Shown here piece by piece: positions 43,501-52,014 of a stretch of DNA of 64,000 nucleotides. The notes under the pieces were generated by a model. That model was not told the DNA's origin. It was given only the letters and a program-made list of their open reading frames with translations, and made no database searches. Position numbers and translations under genes: made by a program. Source of the DNA: JAHZKN01 sp965250205. Lineage in GTDB: Bacteria; Pseudomonadota; Alphaproteobacteria; Rhizobiales; Hyphomicrobiaceae. The stretch lies in contig CBDFNK010000011.1 of assembly GCA_965250205.1 (NCBI GenBank), positions 29,771 to 93,770 on the forward strand, in the 5' to 3' direction. How positions within the stretch are numbered: the stretch's first letter is position 1; the number at the start of each line of letters is the position of its first letter.

Positions 43501-44082
43501 TTGGGTGAGGAACAATCAGGTCATATCCGTGAAGTTGGTTTTGAGCTTTATCAAGCCATGTTGGAAGAAGCCGTTGCTGCAATGAAGGGTGGGGGAGATG
43601 GCGAAGCGTCAGATGCCTGGAGCCCTGAGATTTCGCTTGGCGCGGCCGCTCTGATACCGGAGGCCTATGCGGGCGATTTACAAGTGCGTCTCGGACTTTA
43701 CCGTCGCTTAGCCAAACTGGAGACACGCCAAGATATCGACAGCTTCGCAGCAGAATTGCTCGATCGCTTTGGGCCGTTGCCGGAGGAAGTCACCCAATTG
43801 CTTGATATCATCGAGATCAAGGGCCTTAGCCGTCGTGCGAATGTCATTAAAGTTGATTGTGGTCCCAAGGGGGCCGTTATCGCATTCCGCAACAAGGAAT
43901 TCCCCAATCCGGAGGGTCTGGTACACATGATCCAAACCTCACGCGGTCGGGTGAAACTTCTGGATGATCAAAAAGTGTTGGTGAAAGGCTCTTGGGACAG
44001 CGTTGAAGAGCGCGTAAAAGGTGCGCGCAGTTTCGTTAAAGGTCTAGCTGGTCTTGCAGACGAAGCCCGTCCGTCTGTCTAA
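40588..44082 (+). CDS. mfd: Transcription-repair coupling factor Mfd
   Basis: This 1164-residue protein removes stalled RNA polymerase and recruits UvrA. The N-terminal UvrB-like domain (about 1-350) has FFSPDLRVITFPAWDTVPYD. The RNA polymerase interaction domain begins LSVGDLVVHADHGIGRFQGL. The translocase has Walker A VCGDVGFGKTEVALRAA, the DEEQ box IIDEEQHFGVTHK, ATPIPRTLQLSL and VESGLDVPNANTLIVHRAD. The C-terminal TRCF domain is present. The start is uncertain: a TTG at 40588, 3 bp after sdhE, or a GTG at 40600 after GGCGGGG. Confidence 0.96.
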   Translation: MAGLVSKFDFQVLTGVPEGMNALVLAEKLRAAGSDEDPGILVHVARDDRRLSALQQQLRFFSPDLRVITFPAWDTVPYDRASPKSEIIAERITALAKLSLPKRNTPILVLTTVNAILQYLPPRDTIRGHLKQIAPGQRIDLSRFTQRLTLAGYQRTGTVMEPGEFAVRGGIIDVFVPARRQPVRLDFFGDTLESIKSFDAETQRTVKALRKLALLPISEAAFGDDAIATFRQKYIALFGGATQTDPLYEAISAGQRYQGQEHWLPLYHDALETLFDYVGKGALITFDHLATDAVPERVEQVHEHYQARVDAREVASFGAPPYKPVPPDALFLDEAAFAKHLDGRQVFALSAFDDGSAKGDTTYKAKVGRSFAPERQAPDVNVFEAVAVHVKALNERGLRVMIAAWTNGARERLSSLLTEHGLGVVEKVENYGEALSLKPGVTALAVIGLEQGFEAPQLAVLAEQDILGDRLVRPQRKARKAADVLTEATSLSVGDLVVHADHGIGRFQGLKTITALDAPHDCLELTYAGGDRLYLPVENIELLSRYGSDEGNSKLDKLGGVNWQARKARLKKRLHEIAGELIKTAAARQLREAPAVSADASSYEEFIARFPFEATEDQAQSIESILEDLSSGRPMDRLVCGDVGFGKTEVALRAAFVAAMNGLQVAVVVPTTLLARQHYKTFADRFSGFAVNVQQASRLVGTKQLNAVKDGLKSGSVDIVVGTHALLGKQIEFQRLGLLIIDEEQHFGVTHKERLKKMRDDVHVLTLSATPIPRTLQLSLSGVRELSLITTPPVDRLAVRTYISQVDPVILRDALKRERFRGGQSFYVVPRISDLVEVNEFLANAVPELKIATAHGQLTPGALEDVMTAFYDGKYDILVSTAIVESGLDVPNANTLIVHRADMFGLAQLYQLRGRVGRSKTRAYAYFTTSPGEKLTPAAEKRLKVLQSLDSLGAGFSLASHDLDIRGAGNLLGEEQSGHIREVGFELYQAMLEEAVAAMKGGGDGEASDAWSPEISLGAAALIPEAYAGDLQVRLGLYRRLAKLETRQDIDSFAAELLDRFGPLPEEVTQLLDIIEIKGLSRRANVIKVDCGPKGAVIAFRNKEFPNPEGLVHMIQTSRGRVKLLDDQKVLVKGSWDSVEERVKGARSFVKGLAGLADEARPSV

Positions 44083-44107
44083 TCCAGGAAGTGCCCTGAG
44101 TGTCCGC

Positions 44108-45691
44108 CTATTTTCCGTGTTGTCGGGAAAAGATAACGGGCAGCGCGCTACGTTGCACTTTCCCATTGCCGGTGCGTGGCAGGCTATCAACGAAAATAAT
44201 TTCGCGTGGGCGCTTGTACTCGGCCAGATTTTGCGCGGCGAATTTGAGAATATCTTCTTTTGTCGGCGGTGCATCTGGGGCGGGCACGACAAAGGCACCA
44301 ATCACCGACACATCTTTGCGTACGGCGATTTCAGCGCACGCGACATCAAGAATGCCTGGATGATCGCGCAAGCCTGCCTCAACCTCAAACGGTGAAACGC
44401 GATAGCCAAGCGCTTTCATAATATCGTTGGCACGGCCGCAATGCGTTATGTAGCCGTCGCTATCGATGACCGCCAGGTCGCCACCGATGAACCACTCACC
44501 ACGATAAACTTCTATTTCCTCATCAGCACGGTTCCAATAGCCGAGCATCAAACCTTTGTCCGAACGGTGAACCGCAAGCAAACCTTCCTCTCCCGCTGGC
44601 AACGGCTCAGTGCCACCCTCTACAGGGAGCACAACAACGCGTCTCCCGCGCTGCGCTTTGCCAGATGAACCCGGTTTACGCGTCATGCCGGGCGCGGTTG
44701 AAATATAGGTAGAAATTTCACTCATGCCGAGGGCTTCAAGTAGAGGTGTGCCAGTACGGTTCTGCCAATCATCAAACAGATCTGGTGGCGGCGTTTCGCC
44801 TGCCATCAAGCCGTGACGCAAGTGACCGAGATCAAGTGGTCCTGGAGGTGCGTATTTCAAAATCTGTCGATAGACGCCCGGTACCGCAGCAAACAAGGTG
44901 GCCTGCGTATGCCGGATTAGGTCTGGCCATATTTCAGGATGTTTTTCGCCCGTAAAAATAATCGTCTCAGCCCCATTGGCCCACGGGTCGATCAATCCTG
45001 TGCCCAACGTGTAGGTCCAGTTAAAGGCACCTGCATGCAGCATGCGATCGTTGCGCGTGATGCCATACCAGCCTTGATAGGTAGGCCTGCGGCCGAAGGC
45101 GACGCGGTGGGCATGTATGACGCCCTTGGGTTTTGATGTCGTTCCACTTGTGTAGATGAGGTAGGCGGGGTCTTCTGCGTCCGTCTCTGCATAGTCTGCA
45201 GCTTCATGTTGCGTTTTGAGTGCGTGCACATCACTTTCGGAAAGCACCTTGACGCCTTCAGGAATATAGACCGAACTCAAATGGTCAGCTTGGCAGACCA
45301 GTTTGGCACCACTGTCAACAACCAAAAACTGTGCCTCCTTGTCGGTCAATACACTTGTTGTTGGCAACGGTACCAAGCCCGCAGCAATGGCACCAAAAAA
45401 CAAGATGGCATAGTCGGATGTGTTATCCAGTCGAATGATAATGCGGTCACCTTTTTTGAGACCAAAGGTGGAGAGCCCTTTGGCTGTTCTCAAAACAGCG
45501 TTCTCTAAGGCGAGATAGGTCCACGCCTCGTTGTTGCCACTTGGCCCAACATCAGAAAGAACGCGCAGCGCAAGCTTGTCGGGAGACACGTGAGCTGGTG
45601 TGCCAATGCAGTAATGCGCCATGTTAAATGGCCCATCGGGCAAGCGAGAAATGGGAAAGTCAGCTTTGGCTGACAGAGGATTTTGAGTCAT
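44108..45691 (-). CDS. Acyl-CoA synthetase (AMP-forming)
   Basis: This 527-residue AMP-binding enzyme activates a carboxylic acid to its CoA ester. The P-loop is YLIYTSGTTSKPKGVIHAHR; the core is LLEALGMSEISTYIS; the hinge is YITHCGRANDIMKALGYRVS; the late lysine is in LPRTGNGKVQRSALP. This set resembles the benzoate-CoA ligase and medium-chain branch more than FadD, but the substrate cannot be read off. It follows the YejA-like gene by 30 bp on the same strand and converges with mfd with 25 bp between. Confidence 0.9.
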   Translation of the reverse strand: MTQNPLSAKADFPISRLPDGPFNMAHYCIGTPAHVSPDKLALRVLSDVGPSGNNEAWTYLALENAVLRTAKGLSTFGLKKGDRIIIRLDNTSDYAILFFGAIAAGLVPLPTTSVLTDKEAQFLVVDSGAKLVCQADHLSSVYIPEGVKVLSESDVHALKTQHEAADYAETDAEDPAYLIYTSGTTSKPKGVIHAHRVAFGRRPTYQGWYGITRNDRMLHAGAFNWTYTLGTGLIDPWANGAETIIFTGEKHPEIWPDLIRHTQATLFAAVPGVYRQILKYAPPGPLDLGHLRHGLMAGETPPPDLFDDWQNRTGTPLLEALGMSEISTYISTAPGMTRKPGSSGKAQRGRRVVVLPVEGGTEPLPAGEEGLLAVHRSDKGLMLGYWNRADEEIEVYRGEWFIGGDLAVIDSDGYITHCGRANDIMKALGYRVSPFEVEAGLRDHPGILDVACAEIAVRKDVSVIGAFVVPAPDAPPTKEDILKFAAQNLAEYKRPREIIFVDSLPRTGNGKVQRSALPVIFSRQHGK

Positions 45692-45721
45692 GTGGTTTGG
45701 CGGATCAGGTGGGGGATAGTT

Positions 45722-47611
45722 TCAGCCAGCCTTTTCGTTGCGAGGTGTTGTCTCCGCCCACCACGTATCGATACTGAAGCCGAACAACGGTGTCGTTTTG
45801 GGGAACCGTAGTTTCCGCCAGTGGGCAACCCAGTCTTTTGGGGTGTGGAAGAGTGGAATGACATAGTCACCCGATAACAGCACACGATCAAGGGCTCGAA
45901 CAGCGGACACAAAGTCCTCCGATGTTTTTGCCGCCAACATGGCCTGGATCATCGCGTCTGCTGCAGGGTTTTGAACGCCTGCGTAGTTGAAGGTGCCGGG
46001 CGAACCTGCGATTTTTGATGACCAACGAAACAACTGTTCATTGCCTGGCGACAACGACGAGCGCCATTTCATCTGCATTATATCAAAGTCATAATCACGA
46101 ATGCGGGCCTGGTACTGCGCGCTATCGACCGCGCGGATGATGGCTGTGATACCAAGGCGCGCCAACTGCTTGACATAACCACCAAGCAGACGATCAAGCG
46201 CAGGTGAACGAGCCAAAATCTCAAAGCTCAACGGTTTGCCAGTTGCCTTGTGAACAAGCTTGCGCCCCTTTAGCTCGTAGCCTGCGTCCTGTAACAACAG
46301 AAAGGCTTTGCGTGCATTCTCCCGGTTGTGCCCGCCGCCATCGGTTTTCGGTAGTCTGTAAGTGCCATCCATAATTGCAGGGCGGATGCTGTCCATGAAT
46401 GGCGCCAGCATAGCTTTTTCCCGCGCGTCGGCTGGCTTGCCAATGGATGATAGGTAGGAGCGCTCGAAGAAACTCTCAGTGCGCTTGTAAAGCCCATGAA
46501 AAAGCGTTTGGTTGATCCATTCAAAATCAAATAATTGAATGAGCGCTTGGCGCACTTTGGGATCAGCAAATACTTTGCGCCGCGTGTTAAACACCAGCGC
46601 CGCCATGCCATCCGGCAAACCTGTGCTAATTTCAGACTTGATAATTTTTCCGTCTTTGACAGGCGCGATCGCATAGCGTTCGGACCATGTAGCCGGGTCC
46701 TCTTCTTTGCGTAGGTCAATGACACCTGTTTTAAACGCCTCAAATTCAATCGCTGCGTCCCGGAAATATTCAAATTTTACGGTGTCGAAGTTGAAGCGGC
46801 CACGCATCACGTTGAGGTCGCGCGCCCAGTGGTTCGGATTGCGCGTGTAGGTAATGGACCGACCGACGTCAACTTTTGTAATTGTGTAGGGTCCAGAACC
46901 GAGCAGTGGAGTTAATGTTGTTTGCTCAAACGTGTCCGGATCGGTGGCATGCTTGGCCAGCACTGGCATCAGACCAAGGATCAACGGCATTTCGCGATCA
47001 CCACTTGAACCAAACGTCATTTTTACGCTCAACTGGGAGAGTTGCTCAATGCGCACGACTTTTCCGTAATAGGTTCGGTGATTGGGCCGACCCTTCTCGC
47101 GTAGCAACTTGAGAGAAAACACGACGTCTTCAACACGCACCGGATGGCCGTCCGAAAAGGTCGCTTTGGGATTGAGGTGAAAAGTGACTGATGAGCGATC
47201 TTCGGGCACCTCAACCGCCTCAGCCAACCAACCATAAAGCGTAAAGGGTTCATCGTGGCTGCGCGACAACAGGCTTTCAATTGCAAACAGCCTGACGCCC
47301 TCGGCAGACTTACCCTTTACGATCAGCGGATTGACGCTATCAAAAGAACCGGTTGTTGAAAGGGTCAGCGTGCCGCCTTTTGGTGCATTGGGATTGGCGT
47401 ATGGGTAATGGGCAAAACCGGCCTTGAACTTCGGCTCACCGTGCATGGCCAGAGCATGAGATCTATTCCCAGCTGCCGTTTGCGGTCCTGGGGCGGGCTG
47501 CGACGCGACCGTATCAGCCAAAGCACTGGGCCCGCGCTGACCCAACGGACCCTCAAGGCCGACGGCAAGCATGCCTGCTGATAGGAAGATTGTGAACAAC
47601 AACCGCGACAT
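45722..47611 (-). CDS. Extracellular solute-binding protein, family 5 (YejA-like)
   Basis: This 629-residue protein is a periplasmic binding protein for oligopeptides or similar ligands. A signal peptide ends near ALADTVAS. The family 5 signature FAHYPYANPNAPKGGTLTLS is typical of YejA. WARDLNVMRGRFNFDTVKFE and the long DPKVRQALIQLFDFEWINQT follow. A full importer would need YejBEF partners; none is encoded nearby, so the permease is probably elsewhere. The next gene on this strand is an acyl-CoA synthetase 30 bp away, an unusual pairing. Confidence 0.9.
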   Translation of the reverse strand: MSRLLFTIFLSAGMLAVGLEGPLGQRGPSALADTVASQPAPGPQTAAGNRSHALAMHGEPKFKAGFAHYPYANPNAPKGGTLTLSTTGSFDSVNPLIVKGKSAEGVRLFAIESLLSRSHDEPFTLYGWLAEAVEVPEDRSSVTFHLNPKATFSDGHPVRVEDVVFSLKLLREKGRPNHRTYYGKVVRIEQLSQLSVKMTFGSSGDREMPLILGLMPVLAKHATDPDTFEQTTLTPLLGSGPYTITKVDVGRSITYTRNPNHWARDLNVMRGRFNFDTVKFEYFRDAAIEFEAFKTGVIDLRKEEDPATWSERYAIAPVKDGKIIKSEISTGLPDGMAALVFNTRRKVFADPKVRQALIQLFDFEWINQTLFHGLYKRTESFFERSYLSSIGKPADAREKAMLAPFMDSIRPAIMDGTYRLPKTDGGGHNRENARKAFLLLQDAGYELKGRKLVHKATGKPLSFEILARSPALDRLLGGYVKQLARLGITAIIRAVDSAQYQARIRDYDFDIMQMKWRSSLSPGNEQLFRWSSKIAGSPGTFNYAGVQNPAADAMIQAMLAAKTSEDFVSAVRALDRVLLSGDYVIPLFHTPKDWVAHWRKLRFPKTTPLFGFSIDTWWAETTPRNEKAG

Positions 47612-48066
47612 TGCGTCTCTTTAGTCTTGCACCAAGGCGGTGGGAACGATACCCGCTAGCCAACACTTACTGCTTTGTGGGTCGTCAATATGGCCATCAA
47701 AGTGGGATGAGGGACCGATAGAGACGGGACTTAGCATGCGCTCAAGCCGGTGGCGAGGCGAACGGCACGTGGCCATGGCGCAACTGGCATCGTATATGTG
47801 GTCGACATGGCGCAGGGCCCCTGATTCTGTCACTAGATTGCCTTAATCCCAGCCTTAGTGCCGGAGCCCCAGAGCGCTCTTTTTTCACTTGGGCTGAGCG
47901 GCGTAAAATGGCACGTTACGCCCACAAGAATTGACGGGCTGCGGCTCCTGCTAGGGGTTTATGCAATAAAAAAACATGGAGCCGTTTGGCGCACGAAAAA
48001 TCGTGTGCTGCGCTTCAAGACATGAGGGTTCGGCAATATGCCGACGGTGAGAGAGGTCAATTAAGA
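47612..48066. other. Divergent intergenic region, YejA-like / IalB-like
   Basis: 455 bp. It has a perfect inverted repeat GGCGTAA/TTACGCC with a 9-nt loop at 47900-47922, which might be an operator or a small hairpin. Short open frames show no family resemblance. Confidence 0.4.
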
Positions 48067-48918
48067 ATGTTTGAGCAAAGGTTTTTGGCAAAGTCAGCAG
48101 ATCGTTCCAATTTTTCCAGACTGTCTGTTCTCGCGCTAAGCTTGGCGCTGGTCACACCCCTGGCCTCAGGTGTTGTCGCACAAGAGAAAAAAGCGACACC
48201 GGCACCAGCGGCCAAGGCCGCTAAGCCGGCTGCAAAAGCTGCAAGCAAAGAAGACCCTCGTAACAAAAAGTCCTGGTTTAAGATTTGCGCCAAAGTGCCG
48301 ATTGGCAATAACGGCAAGGCAGCGGAAAAAGGAAAAGAGCCTGAAAAGAAAAATGCCTGCACGACATTTTATGAAAGCTTCAACCCTGCAACGGGTGCAC
48401 CTTTGGTTTATGTCGCCATTGAGCAAGGCGAGGGCATCAAATCTAAAGTTTTGACCGTCGTTGTTCCGACCGGCTTGGCGCTGCCTCCAGGTTTGGCGAT
48501 CACGGTGTTCCAGAAAGATCAGTGGGACAAGTTTCTTGCCCAAAGCAAGGAAGGCAAAACAGTTAAGCCTGAAGACATTGGTTTAAAACCAATTGAGCTG
48601 AAATATCTGCACTGCCATGCAACGGGCTGCGCCTCCGTTTCTGAAGCGGCAGAAGACTTTATCACCCAGATGAAAACCGGCGTTGGCGTCATGGTGCGTG
48701 CTGTTGAGTTGTCAAACAAGGTTGTTGACTTCCCAGTACCGCTGAAAGGCTTCGCGGATGCCTATGATGGAGAACCAGAAGAAACCAAAGAGTTTATGGC
48801 TTTTCGTTCTAATCGTCTGAAGCAATTGGAAGTCAAGCGACGCAAGCTTATTGAGCAGTTCAAAAAGGACAAAGCTGAACTTATGAAGGATGCGCCTGAA
48901 AATAAGAAGAAAAAGTAA
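48067..48918 (+). CDS. Invasion-associated locus B (IalB) family protein
   Basis: This 283-residue secreted protein has a signal peptide ending near VVAQEKK. An Ala/Lys/Pro-rich stretch (about residues 40-65) follows. The IalB domain starts at KSWFKICAKVP and holds LTVVVPTGLALPPGLAITVF plus the Cys pair LKYLHCHATGCASVSE. IalB proteins are about 180 residues in Bartonella, where they affect entry into erythrocytes; in free-living relatives the role is unknown. A charged Lys-rich tail of some 50 residues ends it. ATG at 48067 was chosen to fit the signal peptide. A strong terminator follows. Confidence 0.86.
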   Translation: MFEQRFLAKSADRSNFSRLSVLALSLALVTPLASGVVAQEKKATPAPAAKAAKPAAKAASKEDPRNKKSWFKICAKVPIGNNGKAAEKGKEPEKKNACTTFYESFNPATGAPLVYVAIEQGEGIKSKVLTVVVPTGLALPPGLAITVFQKDQWDKFLAQSKEGKTVKPEDIGLKPIELKYLHCHATGCASVSEAAEDFITQMKTGVGVMVRAVELSNKVVDFPVPLKGFADAYDGEPEETKEFMAFRSNRLKQLEVKRRKLIEQFKKDKAELMKDAPENKKKK

Positions 48919-48951
48919 GCCTGGTTCATCCTGAAAGCTCTTAGACAAAGC

Positions 48952-48985
48952 AAAGCCCGTTGACCAAAAGGTCAGCGGGCTTTTT
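48952..48985 (+). terminator. Rho-independent terminator of the IalB-like gene
   Basis: A 14-bp stem (48952-48965 with 48970-48983, one G-T pair), a tetraloop AAAA and a T5 run. The A residues ahead of the stem make it usable from the opposite side too. Confidence 0.92.
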
Positions 48986-49009
48986 AGTCTCTAATGCATA
49001 GTTCGTTTG

Positions 49010-49336
49010 GCTTGCACGAGGTCAAACTGCCTAAAATCAGAATCTATTTTGGGCAGATAATTAGATCTCCTTATCCAACACAAGCCTGCGCAGTGTTGGA
49101 GTTCTTGTCCAACACAAGCCTGCGCAGTGTTGGGGTTCTTGTCCAACACAAGCCTGCGCAGTGTTGGGGGTCAAAGAGTTAGAGCATTTTTCTGCGTCTA
49201 ATTAAACGCGAGGCATATACTACAGCGTCGAGCGTTTTCTCGTACCAGCCAAGCAATTTGCTTGACGCTCTATCTCATGGTTGGCGATCCACTTATCTGC
49301 TCAAAGTCGAACCCAACTTTTCGCAAGTGGATCTAG
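49010..49336. repeat. Composite intergenic repeat with three tandem 34-bp units
   Basis: Three copies of a 25-bp palindromic unit (CCAACACAAGCCTGCGCAGTGTTGG minus its last bases in flanks) lie at 49075-49099, 49109-49133 and 49143-49167, exactly 34 bp apart with spacer GTTCTTGT-like. The left flank matches 40.05-40.10 kb; the right flank, TCAAAGAGTTAGAGCA, matches 40.17 kb. A second module at 49221-49336 matches 36524-36652. It lies between the IalB terminator and the end of hspQ (49333). It is not a CRISPR: the spacers are identical and the repeats are palindromic. Confidence 0.88.
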
Positions 49337-49701
49337 TGTGCCTGCATAAACAGAGCGCGGTATTGACCATCGCCATCTTCAACAAATAATTCTGAGACTT
49401 GAGGATGGCGCAGTGGCTCGCCCGTCTCATCCGGCAACAGGTTTTGCTCTGAAACATAGGCGATGTATTCCGTTTCATCATTCTCAGCCAGCAGATGATA
49501 GTAAGGCTGGTCTTTGTGCGGGCGGACATCTTCCGGGATCGACTGCCACCACTCTTCCGTGTTGTCGAATTCGGGATCGATATCAAAAATAACGCCGCGA
49601 AACGGATACATGCGATGGCGCACGACCTGGCCAACTGAAAACTTGGCTTGGCGCATAACACGGCCTTGAAGGCCCAACGGTGCGGGGTCGTGAGTGCTCA
49701 T
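49333..49701 (-). CDS. hspQ: Heat shock protein HspQ
   Basis: This 122-residue protein matches HspQ, a small factor that helps the Lon protease degrade specific substrates and binds hemimethylated DNA in E. coli. The core is MRQAKFSVGQVVRHRMYPFR, GVIFDIDPEFDNTEEWW and PYYHLLAENDETEYIAYVSE. The C-terminal part LFVEDGDGQYRALFMQAH is intact. The start may instead be the ATG at 49654-49656, right before MRQAKF, which is the common length and has CAAGG upstream. The stop lies inside the repeat module. Confidence 0.9.
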   Translation of the reverse strand: MSTHDPAPLGLQGRVMRQAKFSVGQVVRHRMYPFRGVIFDIDPEFDNTEEWWQSIPEDVRPHKDQPYYHLLAENDETEYIAYVSEQNLLPDETGEPLRHPQVSELFVEDGDGQYRALFMQAH

Positions 49702-49808
49702 GGGTCGCATTCGATGTGAGGTCAGGGGCGATGTCAATAGTATGACGCCAAAGCGTGGCCCGAAGCCCTCACTCATAGCGATTAATCAGTGCCAAAAGCC
49801 AACTAAGG

Positions 49809-50861
49809 TTAAAGCTGATAGGCGGACGCCAAGTCTGGGTCTTTGCTGGCAACAAGCTTGGCAAGATCGACAATGACCTTGGCCTGCTTCCATGTCGCAT
49901 CGTCCTGCATTTTGCCGTCAATCATCACCGCACCAGTGCCATCAGGCATGGCTTTTAAGATCTTTTTGGCAAACAGCACTTCACCAGGGTCGGGTGAGAA
50001 CACGTTCTTGGCAATTGTAATTTGTGATGGATGAAGCGACCAGGCGCCCAGGCAGCCTTGCAAGAAAGCGTTGCGAAATTGCGCTTCACAGGCCGCTGTA
50101 TCAGAAAAATCACCAAACGGGCCGTAGAACGGTTTCAAGCCATAGGCGAGGCAGGCGTCAACCATGCGGGCAACCGTGTAGTGCCACAGGTCTTGTTGGT
50201 AGCGCGCTCTGGCAGCACCCTCTTCGCCAGCATCGGCAAGCACAGAATAATCTGGATGACCGCCGCCGACGCGCGTTGTTTTCATGCCGCGTGAAGCTGC
50301 AAGATCTGCCGGACCAAGGCTCATGCCATGCATGCGCGGTGAGGACGCTGCAATATCTTCAACGTTTTTGACACCCTCAGCCGTTTCCAAAATCGCATGG
50401 ATCATAATTGGCTTTGACACATGATGTTTGGCTTCAAGCTGCGCCAAAAGCTGATCAAGATAGTGAATATCCCACGGCCCCTCAACTTTTGGCAGCATGA
50501 TGACATCAACACGATCACCAACTTCGGACACGATGTTAATGACGTCTTCCAGCATCCATGGTGAGTTGAGGCAATTAATGCGGGTCCAAAGGCCGGTGCC
50601 GCCGAATTCCGTGTTGCGTGCCATGTCGATAAAGCCAGCGCGGGCTTCTTCCTTTTGGTCCGCCGCTATGGCGTCCTCAAGATTACCCAGCACGACATCC
50701 ACCTTGGATGCGATATCAGCCAGCTTGGCGCGGATTTTTTCATTGTGTGGTGGCACAAAGTGGATCATGCGCTCCAGGCGTACGGGTAGGGCGCGAAAGG
50801 GCTCTGGGGCACCAATGGCAAGCGGGCTGTGAAATTTTCCGGGTGTGCGAACAGCGGTCAT
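49809..50861 (-). CDS. HpcH/HpaI-type CoA-ester lyase (malyl-CoA lyase-like)
   Basis: This 350-residue enzyme is like L-malyl-CoA/beta-methylmalyl-CoA lyase, which splits malyl-CoA to glyoxylate and acetyl-CoA. The TIM-barrel pattern is seen: VVLGNLEDAIAADQKEEARA (metal and acid site), VDVIMLPKVEGPWD, ILETAEGVKNVEDIAASSPR, MSLGPADLAASRG and the late WSLHPSQITIAKNVFSP. These match Rhodobacter Mcl1 motif by motif. The enzyme serves the ethylmalonyl-CoA pathway or the serine cycle in related bacteria. ATG at 50859-50861. A C-terminal helical extension is long. Confidence 0.86.
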   Translation of the reverse strand: MTAVRTPGKFHSPLAIGAPEPFRALPVRLERMIHFVPPHNEKIRAKLADIASKVDVVLGNLEDAIAADQKEEARAGFIDMARNTEFGGTGLWTRINCLNSPWMLEDVINIVSEVGDRVDVIMLPKVEGPWDIHYLDQLLAQLEAKHHVSKPIMIHAILETAEGVKNVEDIAASSPRMHGMSLGPADLAASRGMKTTRVGGGHPDYSVLADAGEEGAARARYQQDLWHYTVARMVDACLAYGLKPFYGPFGDFSDTAACEAQFRNAFLQGCLGAWSLHPSQITIAKNVFSPDPGEVLFAKKILKAMPDGTGAVMIDGKMQDDATWKQAKVIVDLAKLVASKDPDLASAYQL

Positions 50862-50997
50862 GATTGGGGTCTTTGCGGTCAAAGGTGGATGGAAAAGCGC
50901 CTCAATGGGCCGCGCACTCTATGAAGTCAGTCGCCTCTGTGTCAACGCCCGCCATTGGCGCAGTGGCACCCGGGATTTTTTTTGAACACAGGTCGCC

Positions 50998-51912
50998 CTA
51001 GCTCCAGCGACGGTTGGACCACATCCACTGTTCCGGCAACTCGCGCACCCAGACTTCATATTGTTTTTGCATTTCCGTGATCGCCCAGCGCACATCATCG
51101 GCCTGATTGGCGGTACGAGGTACCCGCAACTCTTTGATGTCAATCTCAAACTGGCTGCCAGTGCCAATGCGTCTGCAGCGCGACATCCAAATGCGGGATC
51201 CAACCCGGCGCGCAATCATAGCGGCGATAGCTTGCGTGCGCGCTGGCTTTCCAAAAAAAGGCACTTCTATACCCGTGCGATCATAAAGGTCGCAAACCAA
51301 ACCAAGTCGGCCACCTTTGCGCACAAAGTCTGTCAAGATGCGTGCTGTTTTCTGACTATCATCATGACCGCCAACACGTCCACGGCCAAACAAACCACCT
51401 GGATACAAATCTTTGCGTTGCTGACGCAGATAATTGTCAACGTAAGGGTTGGTCACCGTACGATAGACACCTGCAGGATTGGCATTAGCTTCAAGAAAAG
51501 GCCAAATCGAAATTTCCCAATTGCCCATGTGCAGAGATACACCAACGGCTGCTCCAAGTTTGTTTGCATAGCGAGCAAACAATTCAGCATTGGCGATTTT
51601 TATGCACTCACGGTTGGCGATCAGACGATCAATTTGCATGGTCTCGGCCATCACGCGGCCCAGATTTTCCCAGTGCGCCATGCAAATCGAAATGCGCTCA
51701 TCATCTGACTTTTCTGGAAACGCGATGGCTAGGTTTGCTAACGCACGCTTGTGTCGTTTTTTGCTGACAATCGGTGCCAAGCGGCGCCACCAGCGGGCAG
51801 AAAAACGCGTCGCAGTTGGCAGCGGCATCAGCCGAATGGAACCGACGACGAGACGTAACACGACGTACTCGAAGCGATATTGCAGATCGCGAAGGCGTTC
51901 GGTGACTGTCAT
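50998..51912 (-). CDS. Lipid A lauroyl acyltransferase-like protein (LpxL/HtrB family)
   Basis: This 304-residue protein belongs to the lysophospholipid-acyltransferase family that adds secondary acyl chains to lipid A. The catalytic HX4E motif is SLHMGNWEISIW. Downstream are LVCDLYDRTGIEVPFFGKPA and the late WMWSNRRWS, a common ending of LpxL-type enzymes. One N-terminal hydrophobic segment is seen. ATG at 51910-51912. It may act on the unusual acyl chain made by a special acyl carrier protein, but the acp/synthase pair here lies 38 kb away, so this is only a thought. Confidence 0.88.
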   Translation of the reverse strand: MTVTERLRDLQYRFEYVVLRLVVGSIRLMPLPTATRFSARWWRRLAPIVSKKRHKRALANLAIAFPEKSDDERISICMAHWENLGRVMAETMQIDRLIANRECIKIANAELFARYANKLGAAVGVSLHMGNWEISIWPFLEANANPAGVYRTVTNPYVDNYLRQQRKDLYPGGLFGRGRVGGHDDSQKTARILTDFVRKGGRLGLVCDLYDRTGIEVPFFGKPARTQAIAAMIARRVGSRIWMSRCRRIGTGSQFEIDIKELRVPRTANQADDVRWAITEMQKQYEVWVRELPEQWMWSNRRWS

Positions 51913-52014
51913 GACTGGAGACTGGTGCCTGAGCTGAGTTTGGCGGGCGAACAAAGACTTGAAGCGGGGTCATGCCTGCCACGGCCGAGGCCGTCAAGGC
52001 CGTATGCACAGGGT

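Noticed and set aside
49075..49167. Three evenly spaced repeats that look like a small CRISPR array
   Set aside because: The units are palindromic, the 9-bp spacers are nearly identical, and no cas gene is near. They belong to a dispersed intergenic repeat family.
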